A stretch of 64,000 nt of DNA from Methylobacterium gnaphalii (lineage in GTDB: Bacteria > Pseudomonadota > Alphaproteobacteria > Rhizobiales > Beijerinckiaceae), in contig NZ_BJZV01000013.1 of the NCBI RefSeq assembly GCF_007992215.1, positions 1 through 64,000 on the forward strand. Direction: 5' to 3'. Below are positions 44,912-54,333 of this stretch, piece by piece. The notes beneath the pieces were generated by a model. It did no database searches. It had not been told where the DNA came from and saw only the letters and a program-made list of their open reading frames with translations. Each line of letters starts with the position of its first letter. Position 1 is the first letter of the stretch. The translations under genes were made by a program, and so were the position numbers.

Positions 44912-45847
44912 TCACACGCCGCTGGCATCGGTCGGCAGATTGGTGGCGATCGGATTCGGCACGATGCCGGTTGCGCGCTGCGCCCAGGCTGGCATTCGCC
45001 GGGCGAGCCGGCGCCGGAGGCTGGCGCGGATCTGCGCGACCGTGCCGCTTCGCGAGACGAGCAGCAGCATGGCGTGCGGGTTTGTGGTGAGGTAGCGCCA
45101 GAACAGCCGGGTCGGCTCCTCCTTGATGCGCCAGAGCCATTCGAGACCGCAGAGCTGCATCCAACCTGGGGCACGCGAGCGGCTGCCGGACAGGAAGTTG
45201 AACAACCCACCCGAGGTCTTGATCAGCCCGACATTGGTGAGCAGCGGGCCGAATTCGTAGACGAAGACCTGCTCGCGCGGGACGCCGAGCGCCAGCCAGA
45301 GGATGTCGGGCGCCAGCGCGTCGATCTCCCGGACTTTTTCGCGCAGCGCCTCACCCTTGAGGTAGCCGTGCGAGTGCCCGACGATCCTGATACCGGGATG
45401 CAGACGCTGGGCGTTCTCGACGGCCCGCCGGTTTTCCTCCTCGCTCGCGCCGAACATGTAGAATGACATGTTCCGCGCTACCGCACCGCGCGCGACGCTA
45501 TGGAAGAGGTCCGTCGTCGCCACGCGCTCCGGCAGCGCATGCTCCCCGAAGATGCGGGAGGCGACAACCATCGGCTGCCCGTCGGCGTTGATGAGGTCGG
45601 CCTGCGCCAGCATCCGCGCGAAGTCGCGGTCGCGGGCATGGCGCGAGAGCACCTCGCCGTTGGCCGAGGTCAGGAACAGCGGGAGGTTCGGCCGCGGATG
45701 GCTCTCGGCGGCCGAGATCATGAGGTCGGCCATCTCCTGCATGCCGAGGACCGCGATCGGCATGCCGCCGAGCTTCGTCGTCGTCACGTCGCGTACGAGA
45801 TCGCGGGACTGAGGGGCGGGGGGCGCCATCGCGAGGCCGGCGCTCAC
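44912..45847 (-). CDS. WecG/TagA/CpsF-family glycosyltransferase
   Basis: 311 residues. GT26 motifs: PLFLTSANGEVLSRHARDRD, LINADGQPMVVASRIFGE (catalytic Asp region), ERVATTDLF, MFGASEEENRRAVENAQRLH, and LWLALGVPREQVFVYEFGPL. It adds a sugar (ManNAcA/ManNAc in relatives) to a lipid-linked acceptor at the inner membrane. It starts in the last four bases of the Wzz-like gene (overlap 45844-45847). No initiating glycosyl-1-phosphate transferase is seen in the window. Confidence 0.92.
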   Translation of the reverse strand: MSAGLAMAPPAPQSRDLVRDVTTTKLGGMPIAVLGMQEMADLMISAAESHPRPNLPLFLTSANGEVLSRHARDRDFARMLAQADLINADGQPMVVASRIFGEHALPERVATTDLFHSVARGAVARNMSFYMFGASEEENRRAVENAQRLHPGIRIVGHSHGYLKGEALREKVREIDALAPDILWLALGVPREQVFVYEFGPLLTNVGLIKTSGGLFNFLSGSRSRAPGWMQLCGLEWLWRIKEEPTRLFWRYLTTNPHAMLLLVSRSGTVAQIRASLRRRLARRMPAWAQRATGIVPNPIATNLPTDASGV

Positions 45848-47412
45848 AGGTAGCCTCCCACGGTCGCGGGCATGCGCTCGCTGCCGACGATGGCGACCGC
45901 ATTCGTGCGGCGGCGGCGCGCGGCAGAGATTGCGTCGAGCGTGCCCTCGCCGGCATCCCGCGAGGCGCGCATCTCGGCCTTCAGCCAGTCTTCCGCGAGA
46001 GCGAGCGCGATGCCGAGCAGGAGGCCGGCGGCAAGCCCGAGCAGGGCGAGCGTCCGGGCCGGCGGCGGGTAGCTGCGGGTGAGCGGCTTCACCGCCTGCG
46101 TGATGATGCGGGCATTGCCGACGTCGAGCCGGGCTTGCTGCCCCGTCTCGCGGGCGCGGACGAGGAAGGCCTCGTAGACTGCGCGGCTGGCTTCGGCCTC
46201 GCGCTCAAGCTCACGCAGGCGGATCGAGGCCTGCGCCAGACCCACCGTCTTGCCCTTGGCCGCATCGAAGCTCCTCTCCAGCGACGCCACCGTGGCCAGC
46301 GCGCGGGCGAGATCGGTCTTGGCCGCCTGGCCGTAGCGGGCGATCTCCTGGTCGATGAGACGGCGCGAGAGCTGGACCTGCGAAGCGATCGAGGTGACCT
46401 GCGGATGGCGCGGTCCGAGATCGTGGGCGAGCTCCGCCTGCTTGCGGGACAGCTCGGCATATTGATTGCGCAGGGCGGTGATCGCCTGCGACGCGAGCGC
46501 GTCCTCGGTGGCGCCGGCATCGATGCCGGCAGCCTGCATGCGCTGGACCTGATCGACCCGGGCCTGCGCATCCGCCGCACGAACGCGGGCTCCGGCGAGC
46601 TGGGCGTTCAGCTGCGTCAGCTGCTGGTCGGTGACGAGGGTGTCGCGGGTGCCGACCAAGCCGTTCTCGGCCTTGTAGGTCTGGACGCGGCTCTCCGCAC
46701 GGTTGACGTCCTCGCGCAGCTCGACGAGCCGGGCCGAGAGGCTGGCGCTGGCCCGGTTGGCCGCCTCGGCCCGGTTGCCAGCTTCCTCGGCGAGGTAGGA
46801 ATCGACCACCGCGTTGGCGAGCCGCGCAGCCTTGTCGGCGTCGCGCGACGTGGCCTCGACATCGACGATGAACGTGCGGCCCGTGCGGCGCACCGCGATC
46901 CGCTTCGAGAGGGCGTCGAGGGCAGCGGAGAACTGCGCTGCCGGATCGGCGGCGGCAGGCTGAGCCGGAGCAAAGGCACGTGGCAGGAGCCCGAACAAGC
47001 CTGGCGAGGCCCCCGCCCCACCAAATTCCGGATCGTGCGTCAGGTCGAGTGCGTCGACGACGCGACCGAGCACGTTGCTCGACGTGATCACCTGCGCCTG
47101 GCTCTCGACGATGGTCAGGAACCCGCCGGAATCCTGGCCGGCCGCGGTCAGCTCTTTATCGAGAAGCCTGAGGTCGCGTGGATCGATGTAGAGCTGCGCC
47201 CCGGCCGTGTAGCGGGGCGTCACCACCTTGCCGACCGCGAAGGCGAGCACAGCGCCGACCAGCGCGAAACCCACGATCAGCAAGGCGCGCCGCCGCAGGA
47301 GGGTCAGGACGTAGCGAACTGAGGGGCCGCGGGGTGCTGTTGCTTCCCCCTGCCCTCGGCGCCGCTGTAGGGCGGCGCTGTTGTGCGGATCGACGTCGTC
47401 GTAAACCAGCAT
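45844..47412 (-). CDS. Wzz/GumC-like polysaccharide chain-length/export protein
   Basis: 522 residues. Two transmembrane helices (about 45-63 and 468-487) flank a long periplasmic coiled coil (about 190-420). The C-terminal Pro-rich segment before TM2 (RSYPPPARTLALLGLAAGLL) is the Wzz signature. It lacks the Walker-type tyrosine kinase domain that often follows, so it belongs to the GumC-like group needing a separate kinase or none. It is the first gene of the transcript leading to the WecG-type transferase. Confidence 0.9.
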   Translation of the reverse strand: MLVYDDVDPHNSAALQRRRGQGEATAPRGPSVRYVLTLLRRRALLIVGFALVGAVLAFAVGKVVTPRYTAGAQLYIDPRDLRLLDKELTAAGQDSGGFLTIVESQAQVITSSNVLGRVVDALDLTHDPEFGGAGASPGLFGLLPRAFAPAQPAAADPAAQFSAALDALSKRIAVRRTGRTFIVDVEATSRDADKAARLANAVVDSYLAEEAGNRAEAANRASASLSARLVELREDVNRAESRVQTYKAENGLVGTRDTLVTDQQLTQLNAQLAGARVRAADAQARVDQVQRMQAAGIDAGATEDALASQAITALRNQYAELSRKQAELAHDLGPRHPQVTSIASQVQLSRRLIDQEIARYGQAAKTDLARALATVASLERSFDAAKGKTVGLAQASIRLRELEREAEASRAVYEAFLVRARETGQQARLDVGNARIITQAVKPLTRSYPPPARTLALLGLAAGLLLGIALALAEDWLKAEMRASRDAGEGTLDAISAARRRRTNAVAIVGSERMPATVGGYL

Positions 47413-47611
47413 CGAATGGCTCCGGTCGAGGCCGGCAGCGGGACATGTCCCGGAACCGGATCGTCGTCGCCGCCTTTGAACGGACCTGTCTCAGGACGGG
47501 ACAGGAACCGCGCTCGAACGCCGCGACAGTCTCGACGTCGCAACCGGCGAACCATCGGAGCCAAATCTCTGCTCGGCCGGATCGTCGCGCTTCGATGTGG
47601 TTAAGTGCCGC

Positions 47612-48400
47612 TTATGCAGCGGGCCGTCGGAGCGACCGGCGCAGGCCCTCGGCCACGGACACGCACGGAATGCCGCGATCGCTTGCGGCCCGCAGAGCCG
47701 CCTCGAGCAAGGCGGGCGAACAGCCATAGGGACTCGGGTTCTCGACGACGTCGTGGCCGTAGAAGACGAGCCAGCCGTTCTTGGCGAGCGCCTCGTCCAT
47801 CATCCGCGCGATGCCCGCCGCATCCACCCGCCCGTCCATCAGCGGATTGGCCTGGAGAAGCTGAAGATCGGCGCGGCCGACATTCAGCCCGGGAACGATG
47901 CCGCGGCTCGTCCGATAGATCGCGGCGAGCGTCCGCTTGGCCGGGAGCGAGCCGAACCCATAGGGAAAGGCGAAGCTTTCCAGGGTCAGGCCGGGCACGA
48001 TCGCACGCAGGCATGAGCCGTTGCGCTGGGACTCGGCGACGATGCCCTTGGAGTCCAGGTTCGGCAGGAAGACGTGCGAATAGGTGTGGCTGCCGATCTC
48101 GTGGCCGGCCTCGTGCAGGGCGAGGATGTGTTCCTCGCTCGCGACCCGCCAATGCCGCGCCTGTGTGCCGATCAGGCTGCCGGAAATGTAGAAGGTGCCC
48201 CTGCCACCGTAGTCGACGAGCATCCGGGCGCCTTCCGTGGCAGCGCAGACCGGAACGTCGTCGAAGGTAAAGCTGACCAGCGGCGTCGCAGGAGCGAGCG
48301 TCACCGGCGAGGTGCGCAGATGCCGGGCAAGACGATGCGTCAGGCGTGCTCGCCAGTTGACGGCACGCGCGACGTCCCCATCCAGCGGCACCGCGAGCAA
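47612..48400 (-). CDS. Polysaccharide deacetylase family protein
   Basis: 262 residues. NodB-type fold: VSFTFDDVPVCAA (the catalytic Asp pair), EIGSHTYSHVFLPN (His metal ligands), FAFPYGFGSL and WLVFYGHDVVENPSPYG. Removes acetyl groups from glycan. TTG 48400 is preferred because GGAG lies seven bases upstream inside the end of the preceding methyltransferase gene, with only a 4-base gap. No signal peptide is obvious, so it may act in the cytoplasm. Confidence 0.88.
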   Translation of the reverse strand: MLAVPLDGDVARAVNWRARLTHRLARHLRTSPVTLAPATPLVSFTFDDVPVCAATEGARMLVDYGGRGTFYISGSLIGTQARHWRVASEEHILALHEAGHEIGSHTYSHVFLPNLDSKGIVAESQRNGSCLRAIVPGLTLESFAFPYGFGSLPAKRTLAAIYRTSRGIVPGLNVGRADLQLLQANPLMDGRVDAAGIARMMDEALAKNGWLVFYGHDVVENPSPYGCSPALLEAALRAASDRGIPCVSVAEGLRRSLRRPAA

Positions 48401-48404
48401 GTGA

Positions 48405-49211
48405 CTACTCCGCTGCGGCGCGCGTGCTCGTCCGCTTGCGCAGGACGAGGTGATAATCGCCGTGCCGGAGGTTGATCCGGTTGAGCAGCAGGCTGTTGAT
48501 GAGGCCCGTCACCCCATCGACGATCATCGAGAGGGCACGATGGCGCACACGCATCTCTGCGAAGCGCGGGCTCTCGTAGACGCGCTCGTAGACCACCTCG
48601 AATCCATGCCCAGCCATGAAGGCCTTGAGCCGCGACGGAAGAACGAGCGGATGATAATGCACCGGGAAAGGTGCCTCGCCCGGCTCGCCGGCGCGCTCGT
48701 TCCCACGGATATGGCGATAGAACCAGACGTGGAACCAGTGCGGCGAGTGCTTGGTCACGAGCCCCGAGAGGGAGCGCGGATGGGGCGCGCCAATCAGGAT
48801 CAGGCCGCCGGGCTTCACGGCTTCCGCGAAGCACTCGAGTGCGGCATCGACGTCGGGCAGATGCTCGATCACGTTGTAGCTGGTGACGAGGTCGATGCTC
48901 TCGGCCGGCAGGCGATGCGTCTGCACGTCGCCGCAGATCCGAGTCTCGGCATAGGCGTTGTTGAAGATCTGCGTCGGGTCGATGTCGACGACGGTGACGC
49001 TGGATCGCTTCAGCAAGGCTGCCGGCAGATAGGAGGCAGCCCCGCCCCCGGCCTCATAGATCGCGACACGGCCGGCAGGCAGCAGCCGCTGCAGGACTGC
49101 GTGGACCTTGGCGAGGCTGTAGCCGGCCTCACCTGCAGGCATCTCGGTGTCGTGGTGCAGGTCGCTTTCGGCGATCGGCATCAGGCCATCCGCCGCGATC
49201 GTCTGGTGCAT
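48405..49211 (-). CDS. Class I SAM-dependent methyltransferase
   Basis: 268 residues. Motif I VAIYEAGGGAASYLPAALL, motif II VVDIDP, motif IV DLVTSYNVIEHLPDVDAALE then GGLILIGAPH. Similar to UbiE/glycan-modifying methyltransferases that occur in capsule clusters. ATG 49211 with GGAGG seven bases upstream is chosen. Four bases before the deacetylase gene, so co-translated. Target sugar unknown. Confidence 0.9.
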   Translation of the reverse strand: MHQTIAADGLMPIAESDLHHDTEMPAGEAGYSLAKVHAVLQRLLPAGRVAIYEAGGGAASYLPAALLKRSSVTVVDIDPTQIFNNAYAETRICGDVQTHRLPAESIDLVTSYNVIEHLPDVDAALECFAEAVKPGGLILIGAPHPRSLSGLVTKHSPHWFHVWFYRHIRGNERAGEPGEAPFPVHYHPLVLPSRLKAFMAGHGFEVVYERVYESPRFAEMRVRHRALSMIVDGVTGLINSLLLNRINLRHGDYHLVLRKRTSTRAAAE

Positions 49212-49424
49212 GATCAATCCTCCATCGTCGAGTGATGCCTGTCCTCGATGAGGACACGTCTGCATCTGCCGCAGCGAGAGAGGTCCCGATTGAAAGACCG
49301 AGCATCGCTTTTGGCAGAGTACCGGTTACTTTTCCATCTACAGATCGGACTTATTCGGCACTATTGACCGATCATTGGCCAATAATAGGGCTTTCAAAGC
49401 TGTTGCTGCGCATTACTGTTGCCG
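49212..49424. promoter_or_regulatory. A+T-rich intergenic segment with a palindrome
   Basis: 213 bases between the methyltransferase gene and the end of the DUF6492 gene. It includes ATTGGCCAAT (49374-49383), a 10-base palindrome. The region is much richer in A+T than neighbours and could carry the promoter for the methyltransferase-deacetylase pair. Confidence 0.4.
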
Positions 49425-50456
49425 CTAAGCAGCTTCCGTCTGATTTTTCTGATTTGTTTTCGGATTCTCGGAATAGAAAGTGTCGAGAGCCGCGCGGATG
49501 GTCGCGAGCGGCGTCGAGCCGAACGACTGGATGCAGAAGGCCCGTTCGCGCGGAGTCGCTGCGCGCAGCATTGCGAGGATGTCTGCGACGCTCAACTCGT
49601 CGGCATCCCAGTGCGTGCGGGTGAAGCTCTCGCTCGTGGGCGCATGCCGGGCCAGGGCCGCCGGCGAGGTCACGACGAAGGCGCCGTAGATCATGTACTC
49701 GGAGAAGTCGCGGTCCCGGCACATGGCCGCGACCCAGTTACGTCCCGACACGCTCTCCATCCGCGCGACCATCGCCCGGACGGTGGCCTGGTCCCAGATG
49801 ATGATCTGATCGATGTAATCATCCGCTGGGAGGGGCGGCTGCGGCGTTGCGAGCAGCCGGGCTGCGGTGGCGACCCAGAGCTTGTGCCGGGGGCGTGCCT
49901 CGGTGACGCCGCCGGCATGCACGTGGAACGGAGTCGGGTTCGGATCGGCGATCTCGGCGGCGTCGAAATCCCTGAAGAAGTAGATGTCGGAATCGATCAG
50001 GCAGAAGCGCTCTTCCGGCAGCGAGCGCACGGCCTCGATCTTGACGATCTGCTGGATGTGCCAGCCGCTGATCGGCTTGCCGTAGATGGACCACCAGTAG
50101 CGACGTCCGCGCCAGCGCAGAGCCGGGACCGGTCGCAGCCAGCGCGGAACGAAGCGGGAAAGCGGGAGGATCTGGCGATCGGCGCGCGCATAGGGCGCGA
50201 ACAGCGGCACGTCCTCGTCGTCGACGATGACATAGTGCTGTCCGCGGCGCGGCACGTGTCGGTCGATGCTGTCGAACAGCAACGTGCAGCGCTCGAGGTC
50301 GCCACGGTGGCTGAGCGTGACCAGGCCGACGGTCTCGGGGCGCCCCTGCTCCAGGGTTCCGGTTTGGCTCGGCATGCGCGCCTCCATCAGTCCGGGGCCG
50401 TTGCGAAGGGCCGGTCTCCCACCGGCCGAGAAGGGGACGATCGGACCCGCGCTCAT
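49425..50456 (-). CDS. DUF6492 family protein (glycosyltransferase-like)
   Basis: 343 residues. Pattern LVTLSHRGDLERCTLLFDSI, then YVIVDDEDVPLF, then RFCLIDSDIYFF (a DxD-like motif) and DDYIDQIIIWDQATV. These match the DUF6492 group often found in exopolysaccharide clusters and thought to be glycosyltransferases. ATG 50456 overlaps the stop of the upstream flippase gene by four bases (ATGA), which decides the start. The longer frame to 50546 would overlap it more. Confidence 0.8.
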   Translation of the reverse strand: MSAGPIVPFSAGGRPALRNGPGLMEARMPSQTGTLEQGRPETVGLVTLSHRGDLERCTLLFDSIDRHVPRRGQHYVIVDDEDVPLFAPYARADRQILPLSRFVPRWLRPVPALRWRGRRYWWSIYGKPISGWHIQQIVKIEAVRSLPEERFCLIDSDIYFFRDFDAAEIADPNPTPFHVHAGGVTEARPRHKLWVATAARLLATPQPPLPADDYIDQIIIWDQATVRAMVARMESVSGRNWVAAMCRDRDFSEYMIYGAFVVTSPAALARHAPTSESFTRTHWDADELSVADILAMLRAATPRERAFCIQSFGSTPLATIRAALDTFYSENPKTNQKNQTEAA

Positions 50457-51799
50457 GATGCAGCGTTCCTGGTCAACAGGCCGTACACGGCCACGAAGGA
50501 AAGGGCGTAGATCACGGCGAAAACCCCGTTCAGCCACGGCGCCCAATCGGCGGTGGACGGAAGCGCGGTGATCAGCAGCGCAACGGCAGCGGCTTTGATC
50601 ACCACCAGGGCGGCGGTGACGGCTGCGCGCAGGCTCATGTTGCCGAAGGCGAAGAACAGTTCGCCGTGGAATTCGAGCAGGTTGCGCACGGCGGGCACGA
50701 GGATGATCACGGTCAGCATGCCGTAGGCGGAGGCGACGTTGGCGCCGAGCAGCGTCGGCCAGACCGTCAGCAGCGCGACGAGCACGAGGAGCCCGCCGGT
50801 GGAGACGCCCGCGACCAGCGCCTCGATCTTCAGGCTCTCGCGCACCAGCGCCCCGGTTGCCCGGCCCGCCTGGATCAGCTTGCGCGAGTACATCATGAAC
50901 ATCGGCCGCAGGGGCACGCCGGTGAGGTCGATGAGCCGGATCGAGATGGCGTAGATGCCAGCCGCGCGCTCCCCCGCGAGGGAGAGGATGACGAGCTTGT
51001 CGATCTCGCCCTGGGCCAGGAACATGCAGTAGGACAGCGCGTAGAACAGGCCGTCCTTCACCTTCCCCTTCAAGAGCTTGGGCCGAAAGCGCATGCGGAT
51101 GCGGGGGTGGAAGACAGCTACCAGCACGGCGACGGCAACGAGGTTGCCGACGAGGTAGTAGAGGCTCCAGGTCTCGGCGCTGCCACCGCCCATCGCCCAG
51201 AAGGCGACCGCCGCCGCCGCGCGAAATCCGACCGGCAGCGAGACCAGCGTTGAGGCCGCGCCGAACCGGCCAAGCCCGTTATTGATCTGGACTAAGAGCT
51301 CGATCTGCCGCCAGAGCGCGATTTCGACGATGATGATCGCGGCATAGCCCGGCAGCGCGATCACGTTGCGGAACAAGACGACGTAGAGCAGGCCCGCCAG
51401 TGCGATCATGATCGGCAGGGCGGCGGCGAAGCAGACGTAATAGGCCGCGAGATAGCCGCCGAGGGACGAGCGCCGTCCCGCCGCCGAGCGCATCACGAAG
51501 GCCTGGAAGCCGAAGCCCGCGAAGCAGCCAATCAGCACGCCCGCGGCCGAGACCGTCGCGAACACACCCATATCCGCAAGGCTCAGGGTGTTGGCGAGCA
51601 GGAAGAAGTAGATCACCTGCAGTCCAAGACGGCCGCCGGACCCCGCGAGGAGCTGGAAGTAGCCGAGGACGGCCTTCCGATGCGCGACCCACCGCTCCGG
51701 GACGAGCCGTGCCGGATTGAAGCGGCGTCCCGAAATGGGGCGCTCGGTGAGGGTCTTTGGTCCGATCAGGGCCGGATTTCGGGACAGAGTGGCGCTCAT
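50453..51799 (-). CDS. Polysaccharide flippase (Wzx/PST-like)
   Basis: 448 residues with about twelve hydrophobic segments (first about 50-75: GRLGLQVIYFFLLANTLSL). Typical MOP-superfamily pattern, with GFGFQAFVMRSAAGRR and AQGEIDKLVILSLAGERAAG. It flips lipid-linked repeat units across the inner membrane. ATG 51799 is chosen; upstream residues are Arg-rich. It overlaps the DUF6492 gene by four bases and lies about 210 bases from the divergent GT2 gene. Confidence 0.88.
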   Translation of the reverse strand: MSATLSRNPALIGPKTLTERPISGRRFNPARLVPERWVAHRKAVLGYFQLLAGSGGRLGLQVIYFFLLANTLSLADMGVFATVSAAGVLIGCFAGFGFQAFVMRSAAGRRSSLGGYLAAYYVCFAAALPIMIALAGLLYVVLFRNVIALPGYAAIIIVEIALWRQIELLVQINNGLGRFGAASTLVSLPVGFRAAAAVAFWAMGGGSAETWSLYYLVGNLVAVAVLVAVFHPRIRMRFRPKLLKGKVKDGLFYALSYCMFLAQGEIDKLVILSLAGERAAGIYAISIRLIDLTGVPLRPMFMMYSRKLIQAGRATGALVRESLKIEALVAGVSTGGLLVLVALLTVWPTLLGANVASAYGMLTVIILVPAVRNLLEFHGELFFAFGNMSLRAAVTAALVVIKAAAVALLITALPSTADWAPWLNGVFAVIYALSFVAVYGLLTRNAAS

Positions 51800-52008
51800 G
51801 GCTGGGATGTCCGCAGGCCGCGTGCCAGATCGTGGATCGCGACCCGGCTCGGCGGCCGCCATCCGAAGACAGGCTCCGCACCCCTGACGGACCCGAACTT
51901 GCAATCCGGGTGGCATGAGAGCCGCCGAGGTTTCGCAATGACACAGCCCTGTCCCACGCGATGGCAGATGCTGGCTGCGGGCCCGGATCGCACCGCCCGG
52001 AGCGCGTC

Positions 52009-52959
52009 ATGACCTCCCCCCGCGATATCGATATCGAGATCGTCGTCTGCGTCCCGACCTTCCGTCGGCCGGACTGGCTGGCCCGAACGCTCGACTCCTT
52101 GATAGCGCAGAGCTGCCGCCGGCCCTTCGCCGTCGTCGTCGCCGAGAACGATGCGGTCGAGCAGCAGGGGGCGGACGTCGCGGGCGAGTACTTCGCGGCG
52201 GGCCATCTGCGCGGCCTCACCGTTGTCGAGAGGCGTCAGGGCAATTGCCACGCCATCAATGCCGCTTTCGGTGCGGCGCTCACGGCATTCCCGGCCGCGC
52301 GCTACGTCCTGATGATCGACGACGACGAATGGGCCGAGCCGGGCTGGCTCGAGGCCATGGTCTCGACCGCCGAGCGGACGGGCGCAGGCATCGTCGGCGG
52401 CCCGGTCATGCCGCAGATCGCCCGCGGCGGCTCTCCGGCGCTTGCTCAGCACCCGGCCTTTCGGCCGGCCTTCGACATCAGCGGCCCCGTGCCGCGGATC
52501 TACGGGAGCGGCAACTGCCTGATCGCGCGCACGACCTTCGAGCGGCTCGGGCTGCCGGCCTTCGACGTCGCCTATAACTTCCTCGGCGGCGGCGACACCG
52601 ACTTCTTCGTCCGTGCCCAGCGGGCCGGCATCCCTTTCCAGTGGGTCCAGGAGGCCGTGATCCGCGAGACGGTGCCGCTTGCGCGCACCACGATGCGCTG
52701 GCTCGCGACGCGGGGCCTGCGCATCGGCGCGATCAATCACCGGATCGAGCTGAAACACGCCGATGGCGGCACCGAGCGCATCGCCATCGCCGCGAAGTCC
52801 CTCGGCGTGCTGGCCGTGTCGGTGGTGCGGGGGCTGCGGCTGCTAGTCGAGACCCGCCAGCCGAAGATCGCGCTGCACCCGCTGCTCGTCGCCTTCGGGC
52901 GCTGCCTCGCGGCGGCGGGCATCGAGCCGCAGCAATATCGCGCGGCGGCGCCCAAATGA
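52009..52959 (+). CDS. GT2-family glycosyltransferase
   Basis: 316 residues. GT-A features: VVCVPTFRRPDWLARTLDSL, YVLMIDDDEWAEPGWLEAMV (DDD, the DxD metal site), and YNFLGGGDTDFFVRAQRAGI as the acceptor-loop motif. Acts in the cytoplasm on nucleotide sugars. The stop overlaps the start of the ligase-like gene (ATGA at 52956). Starts at ATG 52009; a longer frame to 51961 is Arg/Gly-rich and less likely. Confidence 0.92.
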   Translation: MTSPRDIDIEIVVCVPTFRRPDWLARTLDSLIAQSCRRPFAVVVAENDAVEQQGADVAGEYFAAGHLRGLTVVERRQGNCHAINAAFGAALTAFPAARYVLMIDDDEWAEPGWLEAMVSTAERTGAGIVGGPVMPQIARGGSPALAQHPAFRPAFDISGPVPRIYGSGNCLIARTTFERLGLPAFDVAYNFLGGGDTDFFVRAQRAGIPFQWVQEAVIRETVPLARTTMRWLATRGLRIGAINHRIELKHADGGTERIAIAAKSLGVLAVSVVRGLRLLVETRQPKIALHPLLVAFGRCLAAAGIEPQQYRAAAPK

Positions 52960-54326
52960 CCCCGCGGCAATCCGGCTTCGGGACCCGGACGGCGGCGGCC
53001 ACGCCATTCGGCGACGGGACCCCAGCCACCGTCACGCTCGCCCAAATCGGCGGACTTGCGGCCCGGCTGCCGGTGCTGCGGCTCGCGCGGCAGGCACTGT
53101 TCCTGGCCATCCTCCTGCTCGCCTTGATCACCTTGAGGCCCTTCGTCGACCTCTCGCGGCTCGACATCGGTGACCTCGTCACCGGCCAGGAGACGATGAC
53201 CTACGCGATCTTCGGTGCCTTCGCGCTTGCGGCTCTCCTGCTGGCGATGCGCGAGCATGCCCAGGCGCTTGCCTCGCTCGTCACGCCGACGCATCTCGCG
53301 CTCGCGGGCTGGCTCGCCCTCAGCGTGATCCTGTCCCAGGACCACGGCACGTCCGCCAAACGCCTGGCGCTGACGGCAGCCGTCATGATGATGACCGCCT
53401 GCCTGCCGCTGCTGGCGCAGACCCGCACCGAACTGCGCAACTTGCTCGCGATCACCGCGCTGGCCCTGCTGGCGCTGTGCTACGTTGGGATGATCGTGGT
53501 CCCGGACCTCGCCATCCATCAGGCGCGTGACCTGCAGGAGCCGGGACTCGCCGGCAACTGGCGCGGCTCCTTCGGGCACAAGAATGCCGCCGCCGCCGTG
53601 ATGGCGATGCTGCTCTTCATCGGCGTGGCCGTCGTCCGCGCGGGTGGACGGGTCTCGGGTCTCGCGATCCTCGGGCTGGCCTGCGTGTTCCTGGTCGGCT
53701 CCGAGGGCAAGAGCGCCTTCGCGCTGAGCATCGTGGTGTTCGCGCTGACCGGCGCCTTCGCCGTCGTGCGCAGCTTCGGCGGGCGTGTGCTGATCGCGAT
53801 CGGACCCGTCCTGCTGCTGAACGTTTTCACTGTCGGAACGGTGATGAGCGACGGCCTCGCCTCAGTCGTCGCGGCGCTGCCGGTCGACTCGACCTTCACC
53901 GGCCGCACCGACATCTGGCGCTTCGCGATCGAGACCATCGCCGCACGTCCGATCACCGGCTACGGCTTCGCCGCTTTCTGGGGCACGCAGACTATTCGTG
54001 ATGTTTCGGATGAGGGTGCGACTTGGGCTGGTTATGCGAGCCATAGTCATAACGGGTATATCGACATCACGCTGACGCTCGGCGCGGTGGGGCTCGTCCT
54101 GCTCTTGATTGTGTTCGTGATCGGGCCGCTTCGCAATTACCAGAAACTGCAGTGCAAGACTGGCAATACCGGCCCCTTCGCGACGATGTTCCTGCAGATC
54201 TGGCTGTTTGGCATCCTGTTGTCGTCGATGGAGAGCTTCTTCTTCGAGCGCAGCGACGCCATCTGGATCATGTTTCTGTTCGCGGTCTTCGGGCTCCACT
54301 ACCTCGCGCGGTTCCGAATACGCTGA
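52956..54326 (+). CDS. O-antigen ligase/polymerase-like membrane protein
   Basis: 456 residues with about eleven transmembrane segments. The periplasmic motif after GNWRGSFGHKNAAAAVMAML and the loop FTGRTDIWRFAIETIAARPI then GYGFAAFWG, SHSHNGYIDITLTLGAVGLV are the Wzy/WaaL hallmarks (Wzy_C). It probably polymerises repeat units rather than ligating LPS, but this cannot be told from sequence alone. It starts inside the GT2 stop (overlap of four bases), so the pair is coupled. Confidence 0.9.
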   Translation: MTPRQSGFGTRTAAATPFGDGTPATVTLAQIGGLAARLPVLRLARQALFLAILLLALITLRPFVDLSRLDIGDLVTGQETMTYAIFGAFALAALLLAMREHAQALASLVTPTHLALAGWLALSVILSQDHGTSAKRLALTAAVMMMTACLPLLAQTRTELRNLLAITALALLALCYVGMIVVPDLAIHQARDLQEPGLAGNWRGSFGHKNAAAAVMAMLLFIGVAVVRAGGRVSGLAILGLACVFLVGSEGKSAFALSIVVFALTGAFAVVRSFGGRVLIAIGPVLLLNVFTVGTVMSDGLASVVAALPVDSTFTGRTDIWRFAIETIAARPITGYGFAAFWGTQTIRDVSDEGATWAGYASHSHNGYIDITLTLGAVGLVLLLIVFVIGPLRNYQKLQCKTGNTGPFATMFLQIWLFGILLSSMESFFFERSDAIWIMFLFAVFGLHYLARFRIR

Positions 54327-54333
54327 AACGACG